Below, in pieces: positions 1 to 10,450 of a DNA stretch of 64,000 nt (position 1 is its first letter; each line of letters starts with the position of its first letter). A program made the position numbers and the translations under genes. Source of the DNA: Bog-473 sp963770645 (GTDB taxonomy: Bacteria > Actinomycetota > Acidimicrobiia > Acidimicrobiales > RAAP-2). The stretch spans positions 1,426,001 to 1,490,000 of the forward strand of contig CAVYQL010000003.1 in assembly GCA_963770645.1 (NCBI GenBank), given 5' to 3'. The notes beneath the pieces were generated by a model, which was not told the DNA's origin, made no database searches, and saw only the letters and a program-made list of their open reading frames with translations.

Positions 1-119
1 TGCGGCTGGTGATGCATGACCGCCATGTTCTCCCATGCACGTGGACGCCAGGTGACAGCACCGTGCCCTGGCGCTTCTGGAGCCAGCGGAGCCTGTACCG
101 TAGAGGTGGAGGGATCAGC

Positions 120-176
120 ATGAGTACGAGCGCGAAATACACAGGGCGACCGGCGCCCGAAAGGGTGCACAGATGA
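120..176 (+). CDS. 18-codon upstream ORF coupled to galT (candidate leader peptide)
   Basis: An ATG at 120 sits 7 bases after a good Shine-Dalgarno (GGAGG at 108..112) and opens an 18-codon frame, MSTSAKYTGRPAPERVHR. Its TGA (174..176) overlaps the galT ATG (173..175) as ATGA. The galT start itself has only a weak ribosome site (GAAAGGGTG at a distance), so re-initiation from this frame is a reasonable inference. A loose -10-like TACCGT lies at 96..101. The peptide has no recognisable attenuator run of repeated codons, so coupling fits better than attenuation. It could be fortuitous. Confidence 0.45.
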   Translation: MSTSAKYTGRPAPERVHR

Positions 177-1156
177 ACCAGTTGCGCCTCGATCCGTTGT
201 CGGGCCGCTGGGTCGTCGTGAGCCCGGGGCGCTCCGAGCGCCCCTACTCGTTCGTGACTCGCACCCCGCAACCAGATGACGCGCTGGGCCGTCCCTGCCC
301 GTTCTGCCCCGGCAACGAGGAGGACACCCCACCCGCCCTCGAGACCTACGGGCCCACCGGGCGTTGGCTCGTCCGGGTCGTGCCGAACCTCTACCCCGCC
401 TTCGAGGGCGACGAGCCCTTCGTCGTGGCCAACCGCGGCCCGGTCTTCACCCAGGCCTCCGCCGGCGGCATCCACGAGATCCTGATCTTCTCCCCCGAAC
501 ACGACGCCACCTTGGGCCAGCTGAGCCAGGAGCAGGTCGAGCTCGTCATGGCGGCCCTGCGCGACCGGCTCGAGGAACACGCGTCCCAGCCCAACCTGCG
601 CTACACCCAGGCCATCGTGAACTCGGGCCGCGAGGCGGGTGCGTCGCTCGAGCACCCCCACGGGCAGTTGCTCGGCATGTCGTTCATCCCTCGTGAGCTC
701 GCCGAGGAGCAAGCCCGCTTCGCCCGCTTCGTCGGGTCGTGCCTGTTGTGCACCACGATCGAGGCAGAGGAGGACTCCACCGAGCGCGTGATCTACGCCA
801 ACGATCGCGTCGTGGTCGTCTGCCCCTTCTGGAGTGCGGTTCCCTACGAGATGTTGGTGATGCCCCGCGAGCACAACCCGCACCTGCACCGGAGCCCGAC
901 GGAGGACCTCATCGCCGTCGGCGAAGCGCTGCGGCGCAGCCTGCAGCAGCTCGCGGAGGCGATCGGCGACGTGGCCTACAACGTCGTCTTCCACTCGGCG
1001 CCGTACCGGGTCGGTGAGCCCTATCACTGGCACGCGCACGTGTGGCCGAAGGCGACCACCACCGCCGGCTTCGAGTTGGGCACCGGTGTGGCCATCAATG
1101 TGGTCTCCCCTGAGGAGGCTGCCGAGACCCTCAAGGTCTCCGCCCTCGCGCTCTGA
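173..1156 (+). CDS. galT: galactose-1-phosphate uridylyltransferase
   Basis: Leloir-pathway enzyme that exchanges UMP between UDP-glucose and galactose-1-phosphate in the cytoplasm. The 327-residue length fits the short actinobacterial form. The N-terminus DPLSGRWVVVSPGR is typical of the family. A Cys pair CPFC (42-45) is the likely structural metal site. The catalytic HPH triad (His161-Pro-His163, in EHPHGQLLG) provides the histidine that carries the uridylyl group. The C-terminal YHWHAHVWP is the second HIT-like half. It converges with the maltokinase gene, with only 24 bases between the stops. No galK or galE is visible nearby, so it is a lone gene of the pathway here. Some family members are annotated more generally as hexose-1-phosphate uridylyltransferases; sugar specificity cannot be read from the sequence. 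Confidence 0.9.
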   Translation: MNQLRLDPLSGRWVVVSPGRSERPYSFVTRTPQPDDALGRPCPFCPGNEEDTPPALETYGPTGRWLVRVVPNLYPAFEGDEPFVVANRGPVFTQASAGGIHEILIFSPEHDATLGQLSQEQVELVMAALRDRLEEHASQPNLRYTQAIVNSGREAGASLEHPHGQLLGMSFIPRELAEEQARFARFVGSCLLCTTIEAEEDSTERVIYANDRVVVVCPFWSAVPYEMLVMPREHNPHLHRSPTEDLIAVGEALRRSLQQLAEAIGDVAYNVVFHSAPYRVGEPYHWHAHVWPKATTTAGFELGTGVAINVVSPEEAAETLKVSALAL

Positions 1157-1180
1157 CCCACCCGCCCCCGGCGCGTGGAC

Positions 1181-2452
1181 CTAGACCGAAGCTGTCCGCA
1201 CCGAACGGGCCAGCTCCAAGAAAGAGACCAGGCGGCGTACCAGGTCGCGGTCAGGCCCGACCAGCCCGCTGATCCCCGGGGTCCCCAGGTAGCCGGTCAT
1301 GAAGGATCGGCGGTTCCTGGCTTCCCAGGCCGCGCCGAGCGAGGCCAACCCGAGACGCCCGGCTGGGTCCCGTTCCGCCGCGGCTGCCCTGGTGGCCTCG
1401 TGCATCGACCACAGGAGGTCGGAGACGTCGGCCAGTGGGGTACGGCGCCCTGGTGACGAGCCGCCGGCCAGGACGCCTCCGGGCTCGCAATCGCTGAGCA
1501 CCCAGCCCTGGTCCGTGCGCGCCGTCCGGGTGAGCTGGAAGTCGCCGTGCGTCCGGATGACCGGGAGCCGACCCTCTGCCTCGCGCAGCCACTTGAGCAG
1601 GTCGGCGAGGCCGGGCGCCTGGAGCAGGCTCGCGTCGGCCCCGGCGATCTCCGCCTCGGCCGCGTGCACACAATCGATGACCGGCTCGTGGTGACGCAGG
1701 AAGGCGCGGTCGAGGGCGAGATGCATGCGGGCCGTCATGGTGCCCAGCGCCCGCGCTTCGTCGCCGAAGTCACCTCCGGCCGCCTCGGGCGATCCTCTTG
1801 ACGCGTAGAGGTCACGCAGGGATGTCATGGCCAGAGCCCAGCCCCCAGAGCGGTCGGCCAGCGGCTCTTGCACGACCCCGAGGTCGCGCCCCTGCCAGAC
1901 CCAGCGCACCAGCGGCGCGGCGACGTGGTTGAAGCCGACATCGTCCAGTGCGACCATCACGTCGACGTCGGGACGCGGCACGTCGGCGAGCCACGGAAAG
2001 ACGGTGAGGTCGCCCCGGTCGCCGCAGTCGATCACCGTGGCGTCCTCGTCGTCCCGCAGCACCGCCACCGGGCCCGGGCGCGTCGGGACGCTGCGCAGGG
2101 CTGCCAGAAGCAGTGGCGCCAGTTGGGCGTCGCGCAGAGCGTCGGTGCACACGGCGAGCCCGTGTTCGTCATCGAGCAATCCGAGTGCCGCCTCCTCGCC
2201 CGAGCGCAAGAAGTGCGGCTCGTCGGCCACGCCGCGCAGGCCCACGACGAGGTGGGCCTGCCGTTGCCCGACGCGGGCGACGATGTCGAGGAGACCGGGG
2301 CGTCCGGGGCGCAGCACGTCGGCGCGCTCGATGGTGATGTCGCCGTCGGGAGTCACCCGGCGCATGCCCAGCCACGCCTCGGCCAGGGAGCGCAGCGCCC
2401 GGTCGCGCTCGGATGTCTCGGGCGTTCCGGGCGTTCCGGGCGTCACAGTCAC
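1181..2452 (-). CDS. mak: maltokinase (Pep2/Mak family)
   Basis: Probable ATP-dependent phosphorylation of maltose to maltose-1-phosphate, the donor for GlgE. The start chosen is GTG at 2452, which overlaps the treS stop as GTGA and gives 423 residues, a normal Mak length; longer upstream readings would run into treS. The kinase-like core is visible: THGDFQL (aminoglycoside-phosphotransferase-type HGD catalytic loop) followed by LSDCEP, where Asp stands for the metal-binding position. The C-terminal helix ends in FLELARSVRTASV. The first residues contain a short PGTPGTP repeat from a 9-base tandem unit. Coupling to treS is the main support for substrate assignment, since the HGD fold alone is shared with other small-molecule kinases. 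No glgE is visible in this window. Confidence 0.82.
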   Translation of the reverse strand: MTVTPGTPGTPETSERDRALRSLAEAWLGMRRVTPDGDITIERADVLRPGRPGLLDIVARVGQRQAHLVVGLRGVADEPHFLRSGEEAALGLLDDEHGLAVCTDALRDAQLAPLLLAALRSVPTRPGPVAVLRDDEDATVIDCGDRGDLTVFPWLADVPRPDVDVMVALDDVGFNHVAAPLVRWVWQGRDLGVVQEPLADRSGGWALAMTSLRDLYASRGSPEAAGGDFGDEARALGTMTARMHLALDRAFLRHHEPVIDCVHAAEAEIAGADASLLQAPGLADLLKWLREAEGRLPVIRTHGDFQLTRTARTDQGWVLSDCEPGGVLAGGSSPGRRTPLADVSDLLWSMHEATRAAAAERDPAGRLGLASLGAAWEARNRRSFMTGYLGTPGISGLVGPDRDLVRRLVSFLELARSVRTASV

Positions 2453-4290
2453 TCCTCGACCGGTCTCTCCTCGGGCGCCAGGTCGAACCACAAGAACCCG
2501 TAGGGCGGCAGGGTGATCGTGTACGGCTCCTCGGAGATGACGGGGAACGGGACCCGGCCCAGCACCTCGTAGGGCGTGCTCCCCGCCCACTTGGCCAGCG
2601 CGAGCTCCGCAGGCTGCGCGAAGCGGCTGAGGTTGTGCACACAGAGCACCGCCTGGTGACGATGCACCGCTTCGTCGCCCTCGCTCTCGTTCCCCGCGGG
2701 GACGGTCCGGGCCAGCACGGTGGCGTGGCCCCACTCGAGTGCGCCGTCGAGGGCGGAGCCCACCGAGGGGCCGGTCGAGCTCGCCGTGGTCAGGATGTCG
2801 GCCACCTCCCCTGATCGCATGTACGCCAGCACGGAGGGGTTGGCACAGGGCAGGACCTCCATCGTGCCGACGCCCATCACCGGCAGCGCCCGGCGCTCGG
2901 TCAGCATGCGCCGCAGCCAGTGGAGGAACGAACCCTGGTTCCGCAGCTGGGCCTCCACGTTGAGCGCGCTGAAGCCGTAGACCGGGTCCATGAGGGGTGG
3001 CAGGTACAGCTGCGCGAAGTCGGCCTGGGAGAACCCGCCATTGCGGTCAGGCGACCACTGCATGGGCGTGCGCACGGAGTCCCTGTCACCGAGGTAGATG
3101 TTGTCACCCATGAGGAGCTCGTCGCCGTAGTAGATCACTGGGCTGCCCGGCAGGGACAGGATCAGGGCGTACAGGAGCTCGGCAGTGCGGCGGTCGTTGT
3201 CGAGCAGGGGGGCCAGCCGCCGCCCGATCCCCATGTGGCGCTTCATCCTCGGGTCCTTGGCGTACTCGGCGATCAGGTAGTCCCGCTCCTCCTCGCTGAC
3301 CTGCTCGAGCGTCAGCTCGTCGTGGTTGCGCAAGAAGATGGCCCACTGGCATGCGTCGTCGATGACCGGGGTCTGGGCCAGGATCTCGGTGATCGGATAG
3401 CGCTGCTCGCGGCGGACGGCCATGAACAGGCGCGGCATGAGGGGGAAGTGGAAGCACAGGTGGCACTCGTCGCCGTCACCGAAGTAGTCGGCGACGTCAC
3501 TCGGCCACCCGTTGGCCTCGGCCAGCAGGATGCGCCCGGGGTAGTCGGCGTCGATCTGCTTGCGGACCCGCTTGATGAAGGCGTGCGTCTCGGGCAGGTG
3601 CTCGCCCGAGGTCCCGTCGCGCTGGTACAGGTAGGGCACGGCGTCGAGCCGGAACCCGTCGAAGCCGAGGTCGAGCCAGAAGCGCACGAGGTCGATCATC
3701 GTGTCGGCGACCTCGGGGTTCTCGTAGTTGAGATCGGGTTGGTGGTGGTAGAAGCGGTGCCAGTAGTACTGCTGGCGCGTGTCGTCCCACGTCCAATTGG
3801 ACCGTTCGACGTCGGTGAACACGACCCGCGCGTCGGGCCACTTCTGGTCGTCGTCGTTCCACACGTACCAGTCCGCCTTGGCGTTGTCGCGCGACGAACG
3901 CGACTCTTTGAACCAGGGATGCTCGTCGCTGGTGTGGTTCATCACGAGGTCGGCGACGACGCGTATGCCGCGACGGTGGGCGTCCTCCAAGAAGGCGACG
4001 AGGTCGCTGATCGTCCCATAGTCGGGGTGGACGTTGAAGAAGTCGCTGATGTCGTACCCACCGTCGCGCAACGGGGAGGGGTAGAAGGGCAGCATCCAGA
4101 TGCAGTCGATGCCCAACCACTCCATGTAGTCGAGCTTCTCGCGCAGGCCCCGCAGGTCCCCCGTCCCGTCGTTGTTGGCGTCGAAATACCCGCGGATGAG
4201 CACCTCGTAGAAGACGGCGTGCTGGAACCACCGGACCGAGGGGTCGAAGGCGCCCTCACCGGTGCTGATCGGGATGGGTGGCGAGCTCAC
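2449..4290 (-). CDS. treS: trehalose synthase (maltose alpha-D-glucosyltransferase)
   Basis: GH13 enzyme that interconverts trehalose and maltose. The start is a GTG at 4290, 4 bases after the stop of the enoyl-CoA hydratase gene; 613 residues is the usual size for TreS without a fused kinase. The GH13 regions are clear: FYEVLIRGYFDANNDGTGD near the N-terminus, ADLVMNH (113-119), nucleophile Asp216 in GFRLDAVPY, acid/base Glu258 in LLAEANGWP, and transition-state Asp324 in RNHDELTLE. The C-terminal beta domain ends in LPPYGFLWFDL. Overlap with mak makes a two-gene module converting trehalose to maltose-1-phosphate. The module lies at the end of the murA-meaB-echA unit, so it may be transcribed from far upstream. 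Confidence 0.95.
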   Translation of the reverse strand: MSSPPIPISTGEGAFDPSVRWFQHAVFYEVLIRGYFDANNDGTGDLRGLREKLDYMEWLGIDCIWMLPFYPSPLRDGGYDISDFFNVHPDYGTISDLVAFLEDAHRRGIRVVADLVMNHTSDEHPWFKESRSSRDNAKADWYVWNDDDQKWPDARVVFTDVERSNWTWDDTRQQYYWHRFYHHQPDLNYENPEVADTMIDLVRFWLDLGFDGFRLDAVPYLYQRDGTSGEHLPETHAFIKRVRKQIDADYPGRILLAEANGWPSDVADYFGDGDECHLCFHFPLMPRLFMAVRREQRYPITEILAQTPVIDDACQWAIFLRNHDELTLEQVSEEERDYLIAEYAKDPRMKRHMGIGRRLAPLLDNDRRTAELLYALILSLPGSPVIYYGDELLMGDNIYLGDRDSVRTPMQWSPDRNGGFSQADFAQLYLPPLMDPVYGFSALNVEAQLRNQGSFLHWLRRMLTERRALPVMGVGTMEVLPCANPSVLAYMRSGEVADILTTASSTGPSVGSALDGALEWGHATVLARTVPAGNESEGDEAVHRHQAVLCVHNLSRFAQPAELALAKWAGSTPYEVLGRVPFPVISEEPYTITLPPYGFLWFDLAPEERPVEE

Positions 4291-4294
4291 CTGT

Positions 4295-5068
4295 TCACCG
4301 GCCGACGAAGGTGGCCTTGCCGGGGCCCCGCTCGTTGAACGAGGCGATCCCGCGTGCGGCGTCCTCGGTGCGGGCGGCGGCGGCGAAGGCCTCCTGTTCG
4401 ATGGCGAGGCCGTCGGCCAGCGTGCCCTCGAGCCCGCGGTCGACCGCCGCCTTGGCCAGGCCGTGGGCCACGACAGGGCCCGCCGCCAGCTCGCCGGCCC
4501 AGCCGAGCGCGGCCTCCAAGACGTAGTCCGGCGCGGCGAGGCGGTTCACGAGCCCGATCGAGAGCGCCTCCTCGGCCCGCACCTGGCGGCCCGTGAGGAT
4601 CAGCTCCTTGGCCCGCGACGAACCGACGAGCCGGGGTAGTCGCTGCGTGCCGCCCCCGCCCGGGATCACCCCGAGCAGCACCTCGGGCAACCCCAAGCGC
4701 GCGTCCTCGGCGCAGATACGGAAGTCGCAGGCGAGCGCGAGCTCCAGCCCGCCACCGAGCGCGTAGCCGTTGACGGCGGCGATGGTCGCCCGGGGGATTG
4801 CCGCCAGGGCGCCCAACGCCCGGGCGAAGTTGGCGCCTACCGAAGACGCCCCCGACCCGTCGAGCTCGACGATGTCGGCCCCGGCGGCGAAGATCCGCCG
4901 CCCGCCCCAGAGCACCGCCGCCCCGGGCGGGTCGTGCTGCAACGACACGGCTGCGTCGTGGAGCTGGTCGAGGACTGCCGCGGACAGGGCGTTGGCCTTG
5001 GGCCGGTCGAGCCTGATGAGCGCGACGTTGTCGGGCCGGCGCTCCACGCTGACGAACGTCTCAGGCAT
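4295..5068 (-). CDS. enoyl-CoA hydratase/isomerase family protein
   Basis: Crotonase-fold enzyme of 257 residues, most likely hydrating a 2-enoyl-CoA. Oxyanion-hole segments are present: AAGADIVEL and NGYALGGGLELALACDF. Both acidic residues used by hydratases seem to be conserved, one in GGGLELAL and one in GLPEVLLGVIPGGGGTQRL, which favours hydratase over isomerase or a non-catalytic paralogue. It sits between meaB and treS on the same strand, 4 bases before treS and 54 bases after meaB. The meaB neighbour suggests propionate, branched-chain or methylmalonyl-CoA metabolism, but the chain length of the substrate cannot be told. Confidence 0.85.
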   Translation of the reverse strand: MPETFVSVERRPDNVALIRLDRPKANALSAAVLDQLHDAAVSLQHDPPGAAVLWGGRRIFAAGADIVELDGSGASSVGANFARALGALAAIPRATIAAVNGYALGGGLELALACDFRICAEDARLGLPEVLLGVIPGGGGTQRLPRLVGSSRAKELILTGRQVRAEEALSIGLVNRLAAPDYVLEAALGWAGELAAGPVVAHGLAKAAVDRGLEGTLADGLAIEQEAFAAAARTEDAARGIASFNERGPGKATFVGR

Positions 5069-5122
5069 GGCCGCACCGTACCGGAACTAGACCGGGGCGC
5101 GGATCGACCCGGGAGCGCCGAG

Positions 5123-6097
5123 TCACGCCTGCAACAGCCGGTCGGCGGCCTGGTAGGGATCGAGCTCGCCGGCCGCCAGCGCTTTGACAACGGTGGTGAA
5201 CTCCTCCCCCGCCACGAGCTCGTCGATGTGCACCTCGGTGCGCGCCACCAACACCCGGCGCAGCTCCTGGGCCAGCCGGTCGGCGCGGCGCACGGCCAGC
5301 TGGCCCGACGACGTGAGGTGGGCGCGGTGGCGGCCGACGGCCGCCCACAGCTCGGCCACGCCCTCGCCGGCGGTGGCCGTGGTGTCGATGATCTCGGGGC
5401 GCCAGGAGCCCGGGCGCGCGAGGTCGAGCATCTGCTCGAGGTCGCGGCGCGCCTCGCGCAGTCCGGGCCGGTCCGCCTTGTTGATGACCAGGACGTCGGC
5501 CACCTCCAAGAGGCCCGCCTTGTTGGCCTGCATGGAGTCCCCCCACCCTGGGGTCACCACGACGACAGTCGTGTCGGCGGCCGACGCGATCTCGACCTCC
5601 ATCTGCCCGACGCCGACGGTCTCGACGATCACGAAGGTCATGCCCGCTGCGCCGAGGAGCCGGATGGCGTCGGGGACCGCGAGCGACAGCCCGCCCAGGT
5701 GTCCTCTCGTCGCCATCGAGCGGATGAAGACCGCCGGATCGAGCGCGTGACGGCCCATCCGGACGCGGTCGCCGAGGATGGCGCCGCCGCTGAAGGGCGA
5801 CGTCGGGTCGACCGCCAGCACGCCGACCTGGGCCACGCTGTCCGCCTCCGGTTCTGGCCATCCCCCGAGCGCGGCGCTGATCAGGCCGTCGGTCAGCGTC
5901 GACTTGCCCGCGCCCGGCGCCCCGGTCAGCCCGAGCGTGAAGGGCGGCGCGGCTCGGTAGCCCAGGCCCGCCGCCACCGTCGCCGCCTCACCCCCGCGCT
6001 CGATGATGGAGAGCAGGCGCGCCAGCGCCACCCGGTCGCCCTGCCGGGCGTCATGAAGCAGGGCCGCCGGATCGGCGGCACGGGCATGTCCGCTCAC
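5123..6097 (-). CDS. meaB: methylmalonyl-CoA mutase-associated GTPase MeaB (ArgK family)
   Basis: G3E-family P-loop GTPase of 324 residues that protects and reloads the B12-dependent methylmalonyl-CoA mutase. Motifs in order: Walker A GAPGAGKST (about 59-67), DPTSPFSGGAILGDRVRM (the MeaB-specific switch segment), VETVGVGQ (switch II), and NKAD (guanine specificity). The GTG start at 6097 overlaps the murA stop by 4 bases (GTGA), so translation is coupled. No mutase subunit is in the window. The older name ArgK (arginine/ornithine transport kinase) is a misannotation of this family. Confidence 0.92.
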   Translation of the reverse strand: MSGHARAADPAALLHDARQGDRVALARLLSIIERGGEAATVAAGLGYRAAPPFTLGLTGAPGAGKSTLTDGLISAALGGWPEPEADSVAQVGVLAVDPTSPFSGGAILGDRVRMGRHALDPAVFIRSMATRGHLGGLSLAVPDAIRLLGAAGMTFVIVETVGVGQMEVEIASAADTTVVVVTPGWGDSMQANKAGLLEVADVLVINKADRPGLREARRDLEQMLDLARPGSWRPEIIDTTATAGEGVAELWAAVGRHRAHLTSSGQLAVRRADRLAQELRRVLVARTEVHIDELVAGEEFTTVVKALAAGELDPYQAADRLLQA

Positions 6098-7356
6098 TGG
6101 CTCGTCACCCTGGCGCCGAGCGAACGCAGCGCGCCGCTCAGGTCCTCATAGCCCCGGCCGATATGGTGCGCCCCGCTGACCGTCGTCTGCCCCTCGGCCA
6201 CCAGGCCGGCCAGGACGAGCGCCACGCCGGCGCGGATGTCGGGTGCGCGCACCGGTGCGCCCGAGAGGCGCGGCACGCCGCGCACGACGGCGTGATGACC
6301 CTCGGTCCGGATGTCCGCGCCCATCCGTCGCAACTCCTCGACGTAGCGGAAGCGCCCCGAGAACAGGTTCTCGGTCAAGATACCCACGCCGTCGGCGACG
6401 GTGAGCATGGCGACCAGCAGCGGGCTGTAGTCAGTGGCCACGCCGGGATAGGGCAGCGTCGCCACGTCAGCCGCTCGCAGACGCCCCTGCGCGCTGGCCC
6501 GCAGACCCTGCGGCGTCATCTCGGTGGCGACCCCCATCTGCTGGACCTTGCGCAACAGATTCTCCATGTGGTCGGCCCGGGCGTCGGCGATGGTCACCTC
6601 GCCGCCGGCCAAGCCGACGGCTGCCACGTAGGTGGCAGCCACCACCCGGTCCGGCACGACGGCATGGCGCGTGGGCGCCAACTCGTCGACACCTTCGATC
6701 TCGATGCGGGAGGTCCCCGCCCCGCGCACCACAGCCCCCATGTCGCAGAGCATGGCGGCCAGATCGGCCACCTCGGGCTCCTTGGCCGCGTTCTCGATCA
6801 CCGTCGTGCCCTTGGCCAGCACGGCCGCCATCAAGAGATTGTCGGTCGCCGTGTGACTGGGATACTCGAGGACGACGCGCGTCCCGACCAGGCGTCCGCC
6901 CGGTACGGTGCCGCGCACGTCGCCGTGGGACGACTCGAAGCGGGCGCCCATGGCGCTCAACCCGTTGATGTGGAAGTCGATGGGCCTCGCCCCGAAGTCG
7001 TCGCCCCCGGGCAGGGGAACCCGCACGGCGCCGCAGCGCGCCAGCAGGAGGCCGAGCACCACAACCGATGCCCGCATCCGTTCGAAGAGCTCGTAGGGAC
7101 CTTCGGGCACCAGTTCGTGCGCCGGCGGTGTCGTCACGCTCACATCCCCGCCCTCGAGGCGCTCGACTCGTGCGCCCATGGCGCGCAGCACGTTGGCCAT
7201 GCTCTCGACGTCGCTGATGCGCGGCACGTTCGACAACACGGTGCAACCCTCGGCCAGCAGGCAGGCCACCATCAGCTTGAGCGCGGAATTCTTCGCTCCA
7301 CCTGCGCTCACTGTGCCCCGCAGCGGCCCGTTGGGCTCGACGACGATCTCATCCAC
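6094..7356 (-). CDS. murA: UDP-N-acetylglucosamine 1-carboxyvinyltransferase with Asp in the fosfomycin loop
   Basis: First committed step of peptidoglycan synthesis: enolpyruvyl transfer from PEP to UDP-GlcNAc. 420 residues, the usual length, with Lys22/Asn23 in GGAKNSALK and the loop LPGGDDFGARPIDFHING. In most bacteria the loop reads PGGC, with the Cys that fosfomycin alkylates; here Asp119 takes that place, as in Mycobacterium and Chlamydia, and such enzymes are intrinsically insensitive to the drug. The start is GTG at 7356. The gene is divergent from glpX with 67 bases between the two starts, so this short gap must hold both promoters. It leads the murA-meaB-echA-treS-mak unit. Confidence 0.96.
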   Translation of the reverse strand: MDEIVVEPNGPLRGTVSAGGAKNSALKLMVACLLAEGCTVLSNVPRISDVESMANVLRAMGARVERLEGGDVSVTTPPAHELVPEGPYELFERMRASVVVLGLLLARCGAVRVPLPGGDDFGARPIDFHINGLSAMGARFESSHGDVRGTVPGGRLVGTRVVLEYPSHTATDNLLMAAVLAKGTTVIENAAKEPEVADLAAMLCDMGAVVRGAGTSRIEIEGVDELAPTRHAVVPDRVVAATYVAAVGLAGGEVTIADARADHMENLLRKVQQMGVATEMTPQGLRASAQGRLRAADVATLPYPGVATDYSPLLVAMLTVADGVGILTENLFSGRFRYVEELRRMGADIRTEGHHAVVRGVPRLSGAPVRAPDIRAGVALVLAGLVAEGQTTVSGAHHIGRGYEDLSGALRSLGARVTSQ

Positions 7357-7423
7357 GCCATCAAGTATCGCCGCTGGCGGGTGGCCCGTTCGGGAGGCTG
7401 CCGCCGGTCAGCCACTATGGTCA

Positions 7424-8425
7424 ATGGCCGTGGTGACGTCCCCCCAAGCCCCCGACCGGAACCTCGCCATGGACCTCGTGCGGACCACAGAGGCGGCCGC
7501 CATGGCGGCCAGCCGCTGGATGGGCCGGGGCGACAAGATTGGTGCCGACGGCGCCGCGGTGGAGGCGATGCGGACGGTGCTCTCCAGCGTGCCGATGGAC
7601 GGCATCGTCGTGATCGGCGAGGGTGAGAAGGACAACGCACCGATGCTGTTCAACGGTGAGAAGATCGGCGACGGCACGCCGCCGATGACTGACATCGCCG
7701 TAGATCCGATCGACGGGACGACGCTGACGGCGCAGGGCCGCGGCGGCGCCCTGGCGGTCATCGCGGTCTCCGAGCGCGGGTCCATGTTCGACCCGGGTCC
7801 CTGCGTGTACATGGAGAAGCTGGCCGTCGGGCCCCGGGCCAAGGGCGCCTGTGACATCCGGCGCTCGCCGACCGAGAACCTCCACGCCCTCTCCGGAGCG
7901 CTCGGGCGCCAGGTGCCCGACCTCACGGCGGTGATCCTGGACCGACCCCGGCACGAGAGCCTGATCGCCGAAGTACGGGCGACCGGAGCGCGTATCCGCC
8001 TCATCACCGACGGCGACGTGGCCGGCGCCATTGCCACGGGCTGGCCCGGGGCGGGCGTCGACATCCTCTTCGGCATCGGCGGCACCCCCGAAGGCGTTAT
8101 CGCCGCGGCGGCCCTCAAGTGCATGGGTGCCGAGATCCAGGGCAAGCTCTACCCCCGCAACGAGGACGAGCGCCGGGCCGCCATCGCGGCCGGCTACCAG
8201 CTGGACGCGGTGCTGGGCACGGACGACCTCGTACAGGGCAACAACTGCTTCTTCGCCGCCACCGGGATCACCGACGGCGAGCTCCTCCAGGGCGTGCAGT
8301 ACCACGAGTTCGGTGCGACCACGCAGTCGCTCGTGATGCGCTCGAAGTCAGGCACCGTGCGCAAGATCGATGCCAGCCACGCGCTGAAGAAGCTGGCCGA
8401 GTTCAGCTCGATCTCGTTCGGCTGA
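7424..8425 (+). CDS. glpX: class II fructose-1,6-bisphosphatase
   Basis: Gluconeogenic phosphatase of the GlpX family. From ATG 7424 the product has 333 residues. Signature segments: AAMAASRWMGRGDK near the start, VVIGEGEKDNAPML (metal-binding acidic residues), VDPIDGTTL, and GIGGTPEGVIAAAALKCMG. Upstream ATGs in the same open frame lie inside the divergent murA gene and are not plausible starts. A -10-like TATGGT at 7416..7421 ends 8 bases before GTG 7430, so a leaderless start at that GTG is a real alternative. The gene converges on atpC with a 55-base gap. GlpX is commonly the main FBPase in actinobacteria. Confidence 0.93.
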   Translation: MAVVTSPQAPDRNLAMDLVRTTEAAAMAASRWMGRGDKIGADGAAVEAMRTVLSSVPMDGIVVIGEGEKDNAPMLFNGEKIGDGTPPMTDIAVDPIDGTTLTAQGRGGALAVIAVSERGSMFDPGPCVYMEKLAVGPRAKGACDIRRSPTENLHALSGALGRQVPDLTAVILDRPRHESLIAEVRATGARIRLITDGDVAGAIATGWPGAGVDILFGIGGTPEGVIAAAALKCMGAEIQGKLYPRNEDERRAAIAAGYQLDAVLGTDDLVQGNNCFFAATGITDGELLQGVQYHEFGATTQSLVMRSKSGTVRKIDASHALKKLAEFSSISFG

Positions 8426-8480
8426 GTTCCCGGGCTCCGCAGCACTCCGGGTGGGCCACCGCCCGCCGGCCGCCGGACTG

Positions 8481-8986
8481 CTAGGCGGCGGTGCCCGACG
8501 CCACCGCCAGGCGAAGCTCCGCGCGCGCCAGCGCGCGCTCGGCCTCGCTCCGCGCGACGTCATCGTCGCCTTCGTCGTCGGCGCCGCTCCGGCCACCTCC
8601 GAGCTCGTTGACGCGCTGGGTTGCCGCGTCCTTGGCCAGTTCGGCTCGCGGTACGTCGATCTCCTCGGCCAGCTCCGCGACGCCGGCGAGGATGGTGACC
8701 CGCGTCGAAAGGCCGGGCAGCGGTCCATCGCCCTCGGCCAACCCCTCGGCGGCACCGGGGCTCGTGTCCACCTGCAAGAACCCCCCGTGGACGGCCAGGC
8801 GTACCAGCACGCCGTCGGCCTGCTCGACCTTGAGCTCGCAGGGGACGACGTCGCCCACGAGCGGCGTGTGCCCGTCGAGCACGGTGAGGTCACCCTCGGA
8901 GGTCGCCAGCACCACCGAGCGCGCACCGCCCGCCACGAGGGATTGCTCGGGCGTGACGACCTCTACGCCGAAGACGTCGTCGGCCA

Positions 8987-8987
<1 letters not shown>
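8481..8987 (-). CDS. atpC: ATP synthase epsilon chain
   Basis: Central-stalk and inhibitory subunit of F1. The N-terminal beta-sandwich is recognisable (VEVVTPEQSLVAGGARSVVL, then EGDLTVLDGHTPLVGDV and LAVHGGFLQV). The 168-residue chain is longer than the usual 130-140. The extra length lies in the C-terminal helical part, which contains an acidic linker (GADDEGDDDVARSEAERALARAEL). The start overlaps the atpD stop by one base. It is the last gene of the operon. Confidence 0.92.

Positions 8988-10446
<1,459 letters not shown>

Positions 10447-10450
<4 letters not shown>

Noticed and set aside
2920..4338. 472-residue plus-strand frame
   Set aside because: Antisense to treS with all GH13 motifs on the other strand; composition (Val/Glu/Arg/His-rich) is that of a shadow frame.
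4934..6151. 405-residue plus-strand frame
   Set aside because: Antisense to meaB and echA, with no recognisable domain.
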